Positions 36,057 through 46,561 of a DNA stretch of 64,000 nucleotides are shown here, in pieces. The notes under the pieces are model-generated. The model did not search any database. It had not been told where the DNA came from and worked only from the letters and a program-made list of their open reading frames with translations. The stretch is from Saposhnikovia divaricata (lineage: Eukaryota > Streptophyta > Magnoliopsida > Apiales > Apiaceae). A program made the translations under genes and the position numbers. How positions within the stretch are numbered: position 1 is the first letter of the stretch; each line of letters begins with the position of its first letter. The DNA lies in the NCBI GenBank assembly GCA_036435485.1, contig CM071596.1:62793001-62857000 (forward strand), written 5' to 3'.

Positions 36057-36630
36057 AAGTTCTATGGAGACTAGCATTTGATATTCATGGTGACTACTAG
36101 CTTTTGACACTTCACCTTATTTTGGCCTTTCTTGACATACCTTGTCCCTAGCCCCATTACAACCCTAATAATGACCTTTTGATTGTCATTATTAATGTAT
36201 GTTGTTGTTTAAGTTGGAATGATACCAAGTGTCAAGCATGCATTTGATTTTGTTGGAATTGAGTGATACACTTACCCTTGTTCTTGAGTGAATATTCTTT
36301 TGTGAGTGAAAGGTGAGGTATTGCTTATTTGTTTTTTGCATAAGAGATCTCAAGTTTTGACTCTGATGTGTGCCCTTGTAGACTTAGCATGGTTACCAAT
36401 AATTTTTGCACTTGACATGAACTTATAATCACTCTTGCATGGTTCTTTAAGTAGACTATGTGAATCCTTGCACTTTCCACACCAAGACTTTGCAACTTCA
36501 TTTTGATTCTTAAGTTGATGTATCATGAGAGGACATGTATGTGTGGCGTGCATTGCCATGTGATCTTTTATACAAGCTAGATGGATTTTGTGGGTACATT
36601 CACCTTATTGGTAAGATGGATATGACCTCG
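34485..36630 (+). other. 3' non-coding region of element 1
   Basis: Two PPT-like tracts lie at 34488-34502 (GGTATGGGGGAGGA) and 34641-34657 (a long G run after TTGAGGACAATGCATGATTT), as in Athila elements. An A-rich AAAGAAAAA tract covers 35460-35560. A ~57-bp tandem repeat starting GTGTTTATAAAAGGTAATAT lies at 35752-35850, and a GA microsatellite at 36005-36053. No env-like ORF remains. Homology to the corresponding part of element 2 stops at TGTGGGTACATTCACC (36590-36605). Confidence 0.7.
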
Positions 36631-37617
36631 TGATAAGTGCATATTTTTGCATATTTTATTTACCTATTTATTGCTTGAACTCATGTTTTAATAATTTATT
36701 TTGTTGCATTTCAGGTAAATCGTAAATAAATAAAGAAATGACAAAATAAATAAATAAAGTGCAAGGAAGGGAAAAAGGAGGAAGAAAAGGGACCAAAAAT
36801 GAAAGAAGGAAAAGAATTAGGAGCTTGGAGCAAAAGGAATATTTCAAGACAAGTGGAAGGTGGAGATCATCCCAACACATTAGAAAAGTATATGGCCAAG
36901 ATCAACTCTTCAAAGCTTAAGGGGGAAGGAAACAAATAGATGGCTAGGATTTCACCACCACACAACCCAAATGTATGGTGGGGATTTACCCAACACCCCC
37001 CTTAACCCTAATTCCTATCCTATAAATACCCCCTCACCCCCCCTTGTATTTAGTAACTTAGATTTTAGGGTAGTTTTAATTTCTTGTATTTTTCTTAGTT
37101 TCAAATCTTGTAAACACTCCTATTATAATTAATGCAATTTTTATTTTCTTTACTTCTTGTCTTGCTCTTTCGTTATTGTTGCCTTGTTTCGTTATTTTCG
37201 TAAATCCAAGTAGTGGACAAAGTAGTGAAAGCTAAGCACTACGGGTTGAAAGTAACGAAATTTCATTTAATTCGTAATTTTGCCCCTTTAAAAATCTCAA
37301 TTTTATTGTGGGCCCTTTAATTTTAAATCATCGTTTCAATTTAATTTTAATTTCGTAGTTAAACTTCGTTATTTGCATGTTTAATTTTCAAATATAAAAA
37401 AAAACAAAAAATTTTTACTCGTTTTTAATTTTTAAAATTCGAAGCCTTTTTTTTAATCCCCTGTTTTGTTTTTTCTGTCTTTTCGAAAAAAAAGAATACA
37501 GTACCCAGTTCAATTTCTAAACAAAATACAACACCCAAACTCATCTTTTACTCTTGTCCTACTTCGATTATACAAACTCGTCCCTATGTTTTTCAAGAAC
37601 CTCTCTCTCTCTCAAGA

Positions 37618-37692
<75 letters not shown>

Positions 37693-38657
37693 TTTCCCCA
37701 CAAAAGCCTTTTCCCCTATTTCGTTTTTAAAACCCTCGTGTTCCTCTGCAATCGAACAATTAGTTTAACCAAGTCGATGTTTAATTCGAGTTTTGAGATG
37801 AGTCGTGTATTGTTTAGTAGTTCAGTTTTGAATGTGTTATGTTTCTGAATGTGTTTGTACGGTTTCTTGATTGTTTTCCCTGCCCAGTAGTCGTGTAATT
37901 GCGAGTTTCGTTATGAAGATTGAGAAGTCGTTTGGATTGATTGCTGGTTCCGTTTCCTGCGTGCTGAGTTCCATTTTGTGTGGTTGATTTAGTTCGTGTT
38001 TTGTAAGTTAAAAAGCGAGTCTGTTCCGAGTTCTGATCGAGTCTGATTGTTGTAAATCGCTTGGTGTCTGAGTTCACCTGTATGGTTGTGCTTCGTAACA
38101 CTAGTTCACTCATTTTGTGCTGAGTTTGTAACGTTTTTCTTGAAGTCGTTTTGTGCTGTTTTCGTTTTGTTCTGGTTGCTAAAGTCTGTTTTTGTTTTTG
38201 TGTTTTTAAGAATTGGATTAAGTCGACTCAACAAGTTTTTGAGTCGCTGTTTGTTTTGATTCACAGTTTTATTCACTGAATTGGTGCCGAGTTTCGATTG
38301 CAGGTTACTAGATGCTGTGCAGTTTGTTGTTTTAACTGAATTAGAGTCTTGTAATTTTTTTTTCTTTTTCTAGTTTTAATTTGAATCTAAATTGATTTAG
38401 AATAATTTAAAATCTAGTTTTAATTCGAATTTAGAACTTTAGAATAATTTAGTTTTAGAATAACGTAGAATTTTTAAAATTAGGAATTAATTATTTTAAA
38501 ACCGAATTTTCCAAAACCAAACTTGTTCTAATTTGATTAAATTAAAAATTAAGTTTGCGAATAAAATTAGTCCCTGTGGAACGAATCAATTAAAAATTAC
38601 AACAAAACGAATTGTGCGCTTGCGATTCAAATTTAAATCTTTATTTTTAGCACAACA
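36631..38657 (+). repeat. 3' LTR of element 1
   Basis: A 2027-bp copy of the left LTR. It is preceded by about 24 bases (ATTGGTAAGATGGATATGA plus CCTCG) that match the host MITE sequence left of the 5' LTR and not an internal PPT. Its CT run (37602-37688) is nearly twice as long as in the left LTR and includes a duplicated AAGAACC. Confidence 0.9.
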
Positions 38658-38662
38658 CCTCG

Positions 38663-38755
38663 CGGTTCCATTATAATTATAACCAATCAAATAGTGACAC
38701 GTGTATTTTGGGAAAAAATTTGGGGTCCAATTCAAGGTATCCAGCATTATTCCTT
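38663..38755. mobile_element. Right part of the MITE hosting LTR element 1
   Basis: Read in reverse, GGAATAATGCTGGATACC then AATTGGACCCC mirrors the left fragment at 28153-28190, with the same order of motifs. This confirms that LTR element 1 inserted into the MITE. Confidence 0.6.
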
Positions 38756-38920
38756 AAAATTTACTCTTATATTTTTGGAATTATATATATTTCCAATTAT
38801 ATATAAAAATAACTATGTAAAAGGTATTTTACGACAATACCACGAGAAGCACAAATTAGTCCCCATATTTTGAGAAGATCCTGTTAGATATATTGTGTAC
38901 AAGTAAATCTTGGCGTACGT

Positions 38921-39750
38921 CCTTATTCACTACAAAAAGTCACTACCACTATCTTAGGAACAGTTATCTCATTTATCTTTAACTTAACCTACTTTTTCTT
39001 ATACATCTTCAACTAGTTTTATCATAATACACCAAAAAATTAGATTTATTTTAATAGAATAAAAGTTTACTTTTAATATATAAACAATTCTTAAAATGAA
39101 AACTCAAATTTTAAATATTAACAAAAACATGTATACATAATATATGTCAGCAAATTTCAAAATAATTTAAATAAATAATATGAAAATAATAATATTCAAT
39201 TATTATATAAATATAAATTCTAGAAATATTTATACATCTATAAAAATAACTCATGTTGTTCTCTTTCCAAAAATTAATTTTATAAAAATTAAAACATTAC
39301 ATAAAAGATATAAAAACAAATTTATTCATATGTCATAAGTGTTAATAATATTTATTAGGTTACAAATTACTTCACAAGATTATTCGATTTAATAAAGGAA
39401 TTGTTTATTTTTTTAATCAAAAATTTTTATCTATACTTTGGTAATCAAGTAGTAAAGTATATGAAATAAAAAAAAATTGAGAGTAGAATCAGGAAGTTTT
39501 TTATTTGATTTAGGAATCATAAAAATTTATGACATGAATATATATATTGATCAAGTTTAAGTGTATAATGATTTATATCAACACATAAGATAATAATAGA
39601 AATAAGAGAAAGATAAGATAATAGAAATAAAAGAAAGATGATAGAAATGAGAGATAACTGTAATCCTAAGATAATATAAATAAAAGAAAGATGATAGAAA
39701 TGAGAGATAACTGTAATCCTATAATGATCGTGACTTTGTAGTGAATAAGG
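38921..39750. mobile_element. CACTA-like non-autonomous element
   Basis: The ends CCTTATTCACTACAAA and TTTGTAGTGAATAAGG are inverted repeats containing the CACTA motif. The sub-terminal parts are also inverted (AACAGTTATCTCATTT on the left, AATGAGAGATAACTG on the right). The right sub-terminus is tandemly repeated twice (39624-39668 and 39679-39722). A clean 3-bp target duplication is not seen. No transposase ORF. Confidence 0.65.
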
Positions 39751-39875
39751 CCGTAAACCAATATTTATTCATTGTGTATAATCTTACCCACGAGAGTTTG
39801 AACAGATGTGACATCTTATAAAAAGCCCGGACAAAACAAATCTTTGATATGGGATCCGCTAAAACATACTAAGCC

Positions 39876-40035
39876 CATGTTTAGCTACAACTTTTTTTAA
39901 GTAAAAAAATTTCATAATTTGATAGTTTTTTTTTTATGTAAGTATTTAATGTATATTTGAGATTCTATAAGTTGCAAAAAAAGTTAGAAAACTCTAACTT
40001 TGAATTAAAATAAGTTGACTTATTCGGGCTATTTT
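39876..40035. mobile_element. hAT-like MITE
   Basis: GCCCATGTTTAGCTACAACT on the left and, on the opposite strand, AGCCCGAATAAGTCAACTTA on the right. The body has TTTAATGTATATTTGAGATT and AACTTTGAATTAAAATAAGT as in the element at 27428-27642. Confidence 0.5.
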
Positions 40036-40192
40036 TTAAAAAAATATTTATCGACAATCCAACTGTACGGATGTCAATATATATCTAATTTAGTGATATT
40101 CCCAAAAATTAAAAAATTAAAAAATTAATTTGGATAGTTAAATTAATAGTCAACTATTGATTTGACTAGTACTACTAACTAGTACTTTGTCC
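40036..40192 (-). repeat. Satellite monomer in inverted orientation (left flank)
   Basis: The reverse complement contains GTACTAGTTAGTAGTACTAG, AATATCACTAAATTAGATAT and ACATCCGTACAGTTGGAT, the landmarks of the ~175-bp monomers at 40915-43970, but lies on the opposite strand. Confidence 0.75.
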
Positions 40193-40204
40193 TTGACCTG
40201 GCAA

Positions 40205-40560
40205 AATGGGTCTGGATCCGAAAAACTGAACCGAAATATGTGGAACCGAATCCGAAATTGGATCCGAAATAGATTATCCGAAATTGTATCCGAAACCAAA
40301 ACAATCCGAATCCGAACCAAAACCGGTTCAATTTAATCAAATCCGATAACGATCCGAAAACCGATTTGAACCGATCCGAAAATTAACCGAACCAGAAATT
40401 TAACCAAAAATTATCCAAAATACTGTATCCAATGATGACCATGTATCCGATTATATTCAAAATCGATCAAATCCGAATAAAAATTTACCCGAACCGAATA
40501 TGACTTGAATCCGATGTAAATCCGAAACTAAAAATAACTGAATCGAAAAATATCCGATAA
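40205..40560. repeat. ATCCGAAC-type minisatellite, left
   Basis: Degenerate 7-9-base units with consensus ATCCGAAAC or CCGAACCGAA fill the left end of the element. The same motif fills the right end and a separate patch at 60025-60155. Confidence 0.85.
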
Positions 40561-40790
40561 AATAATTTTATATAGATTAATATTTTCTTGACCTTTATTT
40601 GTTTAGTTTTGTCAATTTTTATATTTTCTGATTTGCTATATATTTATTATTGTCATTGAATATTGCTTACGATATTTTGTATATAATAATATTTTAATTC
40701 AATTTGCAAATATAAATTAATAAATTCTGCACATAATTAGCAAAAAAATAAATAAATAAATAAATTCTGCATATTCTGGGCAGAACTTAA

Positions 40791-40842
40791 AGTGCATTCA
40801 CTTATATAGCGCTTATTGAAGCGCTGTCTAAGTGAGTGCATT
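40791..40842. other. Hairpin in the spacer of the satellite-carrying element
   Basis: Arms of about 24 bases (AGTGCATTCACTTATATAGC with GCTT against AAGCGCTGTCTAAGTGAGTG with CATT) pair with three mismatches around a short loop. A weaker partial repeat of TAGCGCTTATGGAAGCGTTA follows at 40851. The spacer 40560-40910 has no other feature. Confidence 0.7.
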
Positions 40843-40914
40843 CAATTCCATAGCGCTTATGGAAGCGTTATATAAATGATGTATCTAATTTTGACATATT
40901 CAGTCTTATTTAAT

Positions 40915-43900
40915 AAATTTTGACACATGTATTTTTTAAAAAATATTTTTTATTTTTTGAAAATTTGGAAATATCACTAAATTAGATATATCTTGACATC
41001 TGTACGGTTGGATCGTCGAGAAATAATATAAAAAAAATAAAATCAACAATCTGTGACAAACAATAGTTACGACTATTAGTCAATTCGGTAGTTGACTACT
41101 AAGATCTCCAACTAAATTAATATTTTATTTTTTGAAAATTTGGGAATATCACTATATTAGATATATCTTGAGATCCGTACGGTTGGATCGTCGAGAAATA
41201 ATTTTAAAAAATAGAATCAACAATCCATGATAAAGCACTAGTTACGAGTACTAGTCAATTCGGTAGTTGACTACTATGTTCTCCAATCAAATTAATTTTT
41301 TATTTTTTAAAAATTTGGGAATGTCACTAGATTAGATATATCTTGAGATCCGTACTGTTGGATCGTCAAGAAAAAATGTAAAAAATAGAATCAACAGTCC
41401 GTGAAGCACTAGTTACGAGTACTAGTCAATTCGGTAGTTGACTACTAAGATCTCCAACCAAATTAATTTTTTATTTTTTGAAAATTTGAGAATATCAATA
41501 GATTTGATATATCTTGAGATCCGTATGGTTGTATCGTCGAGAAATAATTTTTAAAAAATAGAATCATGAATCCGTGACAAAACACTAGTTACGAGTACTA
41601 GTCAATTCGATGGTTGACTACTAAGATCTCCAACCAAATTAATTTTTTATTTTTAGAAAATTTGATAATATCACTATATTTGATATATCTTGAAATCCGT
41701 ACGGTTGGATCGTCGAGATATATTTTTTAAAAAATAGAATCAACAATCTGTGATAAAACACTAGTTGCGAGTATTAGAAAATTCAGTAGTTGACTACTAA
41801 AATCTCCAACCAAATTAATTTTTTCTTTTTTGAAAATATGGGAATATCACTAGATTAGATATATCTTGAGATCCGTACGGTTGGATCGTCGAGAAATAAT
41901 GTTTAAAAAATAGAATCAACAATCCGTAACAAAGACTAGCTACGAGTACTAGTCAATTCGGTTGTTGACCACTAAGATCTCCAACCAAATTAATTTTTTA
42001 TTTTTTGAAAATGTGGGAATGTCACTAGATTAGATATATCTTGAGATTCGTAAGGTTGGATCGTCGAGAAATAATATTTAAAAAATAGAATCAACAATCT
42101 GTGACAAAACACTAGTTACGTGTACTAGTCAATTCGGTAGTTGACTACTAAGATCTCTAACCAAATTAATTTTTTATTTTTTTAAAATTTGGGAATATCA
42201 CTAGATTAGATATATCTTGAGATCCGTATGGTTGGACCGTCGAGAAATAATTTTTAAAAAATAGAATCAACAATCCGTGACAAAGAACTACTTACAAGTA
42301 CTAGTAAATTCGATAGTTGACTACTAAAATCTCCAACCAAATTAATTTTTTATTTTTTAAAAATTTGAGAATATCACTAGATTTGATATATCTTGAGATC
42401 CGTATGGTTGGATCATCGAGAAATAATTTTTAAAAAATAGAATCAATAATCCGTGACAAAACACTAGTTACGAGTACTAGTCAATTCGGTAGTTGATTAT
42501 TAAGATCTCCAAACAAATTAATTTTTTATTTTTTGAAAATTTGGGAATGTCATTAAACTAGATATATCTTAAGATCCGTACGGTTTGATCGTCGAGATAT
42601 ATTTTTAAAAAAATTAATCAACAATCCGTGACAAAGAACTAGTTACGAGTACTAGTCAATTCGGTAGATGACTACTAAGGTCTCCAACCAAATTAATTTT
42701 TTATTTTTTGAAAATTTGGGAATATCACTAGATTAGATATATCTTGAGATCCGTACGGTTGGATTTTCGATAAATAATTTTTAAAAAATAGAATCAACAA
42801 TTCGTGACAAAGCACTAGTTACGAGTATTAGTCAATTCGGTAGTTGACTACTAAGATCTCCAAACAAATTATTTTTTTAAAATTTGGTAATATCAATAGA
42901 TTAGATATATCTTGAGATCTGTATGGTTGGATCGTCGAGAAATTATTTTTAAAAAATAGAAACAACAATCCGTGACAAAGCACTAGTTACAAGTACTAGT
43001 CAATTCAATAGTTGACTACTAAAATCTCCAAGCAAATTAATTTTTTATTTTTTAAAAATTTGGTAATATCATTATATTAGATATATCTTGAGATCCGTAC
43101 GGTTGGATCGTCGAGAAATAATTTTTAAAAAATAGAATCAACAATCCATGACAAATCACTAGTTACGAGTACTAGTCAATTCGGTAGTTGACTACTATGA
43201 TATCCAACCAAATTAATTTTTATTTTTTAAAAATTATGGTATATCACTAAATTAGATATATCTTGTGATCCGTACGGTTGGATCGTCGAGATATATTTTT
43301 TAAAACATAGAATCAACAATCCGTGACAAAGCACTAGTTACGAGTACTAGTCAATTCGGTTGTTGACTACTAAGATCTCCAACCAAATTAATTTTTTATT
43401 TTTTGAAAATTGGGAATATCACTAGATTTGATATATCTTGAGATCCGTACGGTTGGATCGTCGAGAAATAATTTTAAAATTAGAATAACAATCCGTGACA
43501 AAACACTAGTTACGAGTACTAGTCAATTCGGTAGTTGACTACTAAGATCTCCAACCAAATTAAATTTTTATTTTATGAAAATTTGGGAATATTACTAGAT
43601 TAGATATATATTGAGATCCGTACGGTTGGATCGTCGAGAAATAATTTTTAAAAACTAGAATAACAATCTGTGACAAAACACTAGTTACGACTTACGAGTA
43701 CTAGTCAATTCGGTAGTTGACTACTAAGATTTCCAACCAAATTAATTTATTTATTTTTGAAAATTTATGAATATCACTAAATTAGATAAATTTTAACATC
43801 CGACAGTTGGATCATCGAGAAATATTTTTTTTTAAAACGAAACAAAAGGCCGTAACAAAGCACTAGTTACTAGTACTAGTCAATTTAGTTGTTCATTGCT

Positions 43901-43970
43901 AAGATCTCAAGCCAAAATAATTTTTTGGTTTTTGGAAAATTTGGGTACATCAAAAAATTAGATATATCTC
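40915..43970 (+). repeat. Satellite array, 17 monomers of ~175 bp plus a partial one
   Basis: The landmark GATATATCTT recurs at 40985, 41160, 41335, 41506, 41682, 41858, 42033, 42209, 42385, 42561, 42736, 42904, 43080, 43255, 43430, 43603 and 43795, and a partial unit at 43961. Most spacings are 175-176; outliers are 168, 171 and 192. Each monomer has GATCCGTACGGTTGGATCGT and a dyad-rich part, ACTAGTTACGAGTACTAGTC then GGTAGTTGACTACTA. Monomers are diverged by roughly 5-15 percent by eye. There is no coding frame. Confidence 0.95.
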
Positions 43971-43974
43971 GACA

Positions 43975-44283
43975 ATCCGATCCGAACCGAATGTTCCTAC
44001 ATCCAAACAAAATCCGATCCGAACAGTAAAAATCCGAAAGAGAACCGAACACAAATTTAATCCGATCTTAATCCAAAATTTATCCGATTTTAATTCGAAT
44101 TTTACCCGAACCGAATCACATCCGATCCGAACCGAACAGGCTCTAAATAGTACCTTAACTGAAAGTGGATCCGAACCGAATCAGATCCGATCCGAACCGA
44201 ACATGCTCTAAATAGTACCTTAACCGAAAGTGGATCCGATCCGAAGCAGATCCGATCCGAAACCGATCCGTTTACCCGATTTG
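43975..44283. repeat. ATCCGAAC-type minisatellite, right
   Basis: Degenerate ATCCGAACCGAA units. It includes a ~60-bp higher-order duplication with GCTCTAAATAGTACCTTAAC and GAAAGTGGATCCGA at about 44140 and 44205. Confidence 0.85.
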
Positions 44284-44296
44284 CCAGGTCTGAGTT

Positions 44297-44745
44297 TTTC
44301 CCAGATTGTTGTTTCTATTTTTTTAAAAAATATTTATCGATGATTCAACTGTACGGATGTCAATATATATCTAATTTAGTGATATTCCTAAAATTTTAAA
44401 ATTTTAAAAATTAATTTGGATAGTAAAACTAGTAGTCAACTATTGATTTGACTATTACTTCTAACTAGTACTTTGTCCCAGATTGTTGTTTCTATTTTTT
44501 TAAAAATATTTATCCACAATCCAACTGTACGGATGTCAATATATACCTAATTTATTGATATTCTCAAAATTTTAAAAAATAAAAAATTAATTTGGATAGT
44601 GAAATTAGTAGTCAACTATTGATTTGACTAATACTACTAACTAGTATTTTTTCCATATTGTTTTTTATATTTTTTTAAAAATATTTCTCGAAAATCCAAC
44701 CATACGGATGATATCTAATGATTTTAGTACTGTGCATATTTTTTT
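44297..44745 (-). repeat. Inverted satellite monomers (right flank)
   Basis: Two full units and a partial third, starting at about 44297, 44476 and 44655, carry the satellite landmarks on the strand opposite to the internal array. Each begins CCCAGATTGTTGTTTCTA or a degraded form. Confidence 0.75.
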
Positions 44746-45218
44746 AGAAAATTTCAAATTAATCTTGTATAAATTTTTTAAAATAAACCACTGATATTCT
44801 CCCTCACTCTCTCGTTTATGTAGCAAGTTGAGAAGAATTATTTTTCCTATTCATAATTACTCTTCCAAATTTTTTTTATTACATGTAATATGTCATCCTA
44901 AAACACATATTTTTTTATATTTTTTAAAAATTAATAGACTTTTATTTATTTTTTCTGAAACTATTAAATAAATGAAAATTCGATGTTTTCATATTATATT
45001 TAACATTTATTGATAATTTTTAAATAAATTAAATGTTAACTTGTAATAAACGTTATACTTGTATGTTTACATTTTTTTGATTATGTGTAAAGATCTTTAA
45101 ATAATTAATTTATCAAATTTTCTAAAAATATAAATTCAATCCAAAATCGATCAAATTTATCAAAAACAACTTAAGTTGGTCGAAAATATATTTGAATATT
45201 TTGATCAAAAATAGACGG
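44746..45218. other. AT-rich interval, no gene
   Basis: Nothing coding. The last 100 bases (AATCGATCAAATTTATC, GTTGGTCGAAAATATA) resemble the GACCGAAT-rich sequence right of element 2 and are probably the other side of the element into which it inserted. Confidence 0.4.
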
Positions 45219-45223
45219 CATAT

Positions 45224-46540
45224 TGGCCACGCCCGTCGTCGACACGCCAAATTGATAATGAATGTTTTGCTCTACTATGTTCGCACTTAACTATAAAATA
45301 TAGCAAATGTGGCAAGTAGGGATCGAACCCAAGGGAATAGCGTTCAATACTAGAGTAATGTAAAATGGTGGGGGGGGGGGGTTTTAGTTGTTTGTGGTGT
45401 TTTATCAAACACCTTGACTACAAGAAATAAATTGCTAGAGAAATATGATTATGGAACTTTCAATCATCCAATTTTTCCAACACAACAAGGCATAATGTTT
45501 AAATTAACAAGAATAAAGAGATATTTGACCCAAGGATTATGGAAACTCAAGTTCTTCACCCATACACATTTAAGCAAGATTTGATCAACTCTACCTAACC
45601 AAGATAATTGGTGAAGCACAATCACTTATTTCTCTTCTAAAAACACTAATTTAGTGAAGCACATAAATTAGCTCTCTTGATATAAGCAACCAATAGTGAA
45701 GCACTACAAATTTAACCCAATCAAGGAATCAATCAAAGAGAGGCTAGGACAAACCCAAGGATGAGAAGCTCAACCTAGGTATTTGCACTTGAATTTTGTG
45801 GATTTAGGTACACTAAATCTTGTGCTACTATAATGAATGCACTAACAATTACGGATTAGCACAAACAATTAGCAATTAAAATTACAAGAAGAGTAAGGTG
45901 AAGCAACTTACAATCTCCAAGCAAAATCATAAACAATACCACACAAATATTCAAGATAGAGTGAAATAGATCTTACTTAAATGAAATGGGTTTTGATACA
46001 AGAGCTCCTCCTTGAGCCAAATATATGAAGTTAGTTACTCATAATCAATGCTAGATTATGAGTAATTGATGTTTTTCTCTCTACTTGACTAACCCTAATT
46101 TGGTTCTTGAGGAGGCTTAGAAAAGAGGCTACAATGAGATGAGAAGATAAGATATGTTAGAAGTAGGTTAAATTTCTTTTAGTACACAGCAGGGGCTGCA
46201 CAGCCTGCTGCACGGCCGTGCAGCAGCCCGTGAGAAAATCTGTCCATTCTGCACTACTTGTAACACCCTGCACAGCCTGTTGCACGGCCGTGCAGCAGCC
46301 CGTGCGAGACAAAATCTTCAAGATTATACAATAAAAACCTCCCGGAAACGCGAGCTTGCATCTTCTAACTTCCCTCTTGAATAATCTTTGCTTTCAAGCC
46401 CAAAATAATCCATCTTTTCAACCATTAAGCATGAGGCACTGAAAGATGAAAAACATAATTAATATCGATAAAACAACATTCGAAACGAACAAAAATGCAA
46501 GAGAATAAAAGACAAAATGTGTATAAAATACACATTATCA
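45224..46540 (-). repeat. 3' LTR of element 2
   Basis: On the minus strand it starts TGATAATGTGTATTTTATAC and ends GGGCGTGGCCA. It contains a poly-G run (45366-45381, plus strand) and two GC-rich dyads: a perfect 22-bp palindrome at 46205-46226 and TGCACGGCCGTGCA at 46281-46294. Confidence 0.95.
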
Positions 46541-46555
46541 AATCTTCCCCCACTT
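46541..46555 (-). other. Polypurine tract of element 2
   Basis: AAGTGGGGGAAGATT on the minus strand abuts the 3' LTR, preceded by TTTGCTCGGGACTAGCAAAG, a phrase common before the PPT in this lineage. Confidence 0.85.
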
Positions 46556-46561
46556 AAACTT

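Larger units (their letters stand above)
28263..38657 (+). mobile_element. Athila-like Ty3/gypsy LTR element 1, defective
   Basis: Two LTRs of about 2.03 kb begin TGATAAGTGCAT and are flanked by the 5-bp duplication CCTCG at 28258-28262 and 38658-38662. A PBS complementary to tRNA-Asp follows the left LTR. The inside has gag and an Athila-type aspartic protease but stops before any reverse transcriptase, RNase H or integrase, so the copy is non-autonomous. Two single-base frameshifts break the frame. The LTRs differ by roughly 25-30 substitutions plus indels by eye, so insertion is fairly recent. The right LTR has no polypurine tract directly before it, which is abnormal. Confidence 0.9.
40193..44293. 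mobile_element. hAT-like element carrying a satellite array
   Basis: The ends TTGACCTGGCAAAATGGGT and ACCCGATTTGCCAGGTCTGA are inverted repeats. Flanking sequences CTTTGTCC (40185-40192) and GTTTTTCC (44294-44301) match at 6 of 8 bases, consistent with an aged 8-bp hAT target duplication. Outside it, the two flanks rejoin into one satellite unit at TTTGTCCCAGATTG, which occurs uninterrupted at 44475. The interior has no ORF: ATCCGAAC minisatellite, a unique spacer, 17 satellite monomers, then minisatellite again. Confidence 0.65.

Noticed and set aside
40915..43970. Calling the ~175-bp array a functional centromere
   Set aside because: Seventeen diverged monomers in 3 kb, bounded by transposon-like ends and close to genes, are far too few. 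Monomer length alone is not evidence.
40205..44283. CRISPR-like array of direct repeats
   Set aside because: Repeats are tandem without unique spacers of constant length, and the DNA is clearly plant nuclear.
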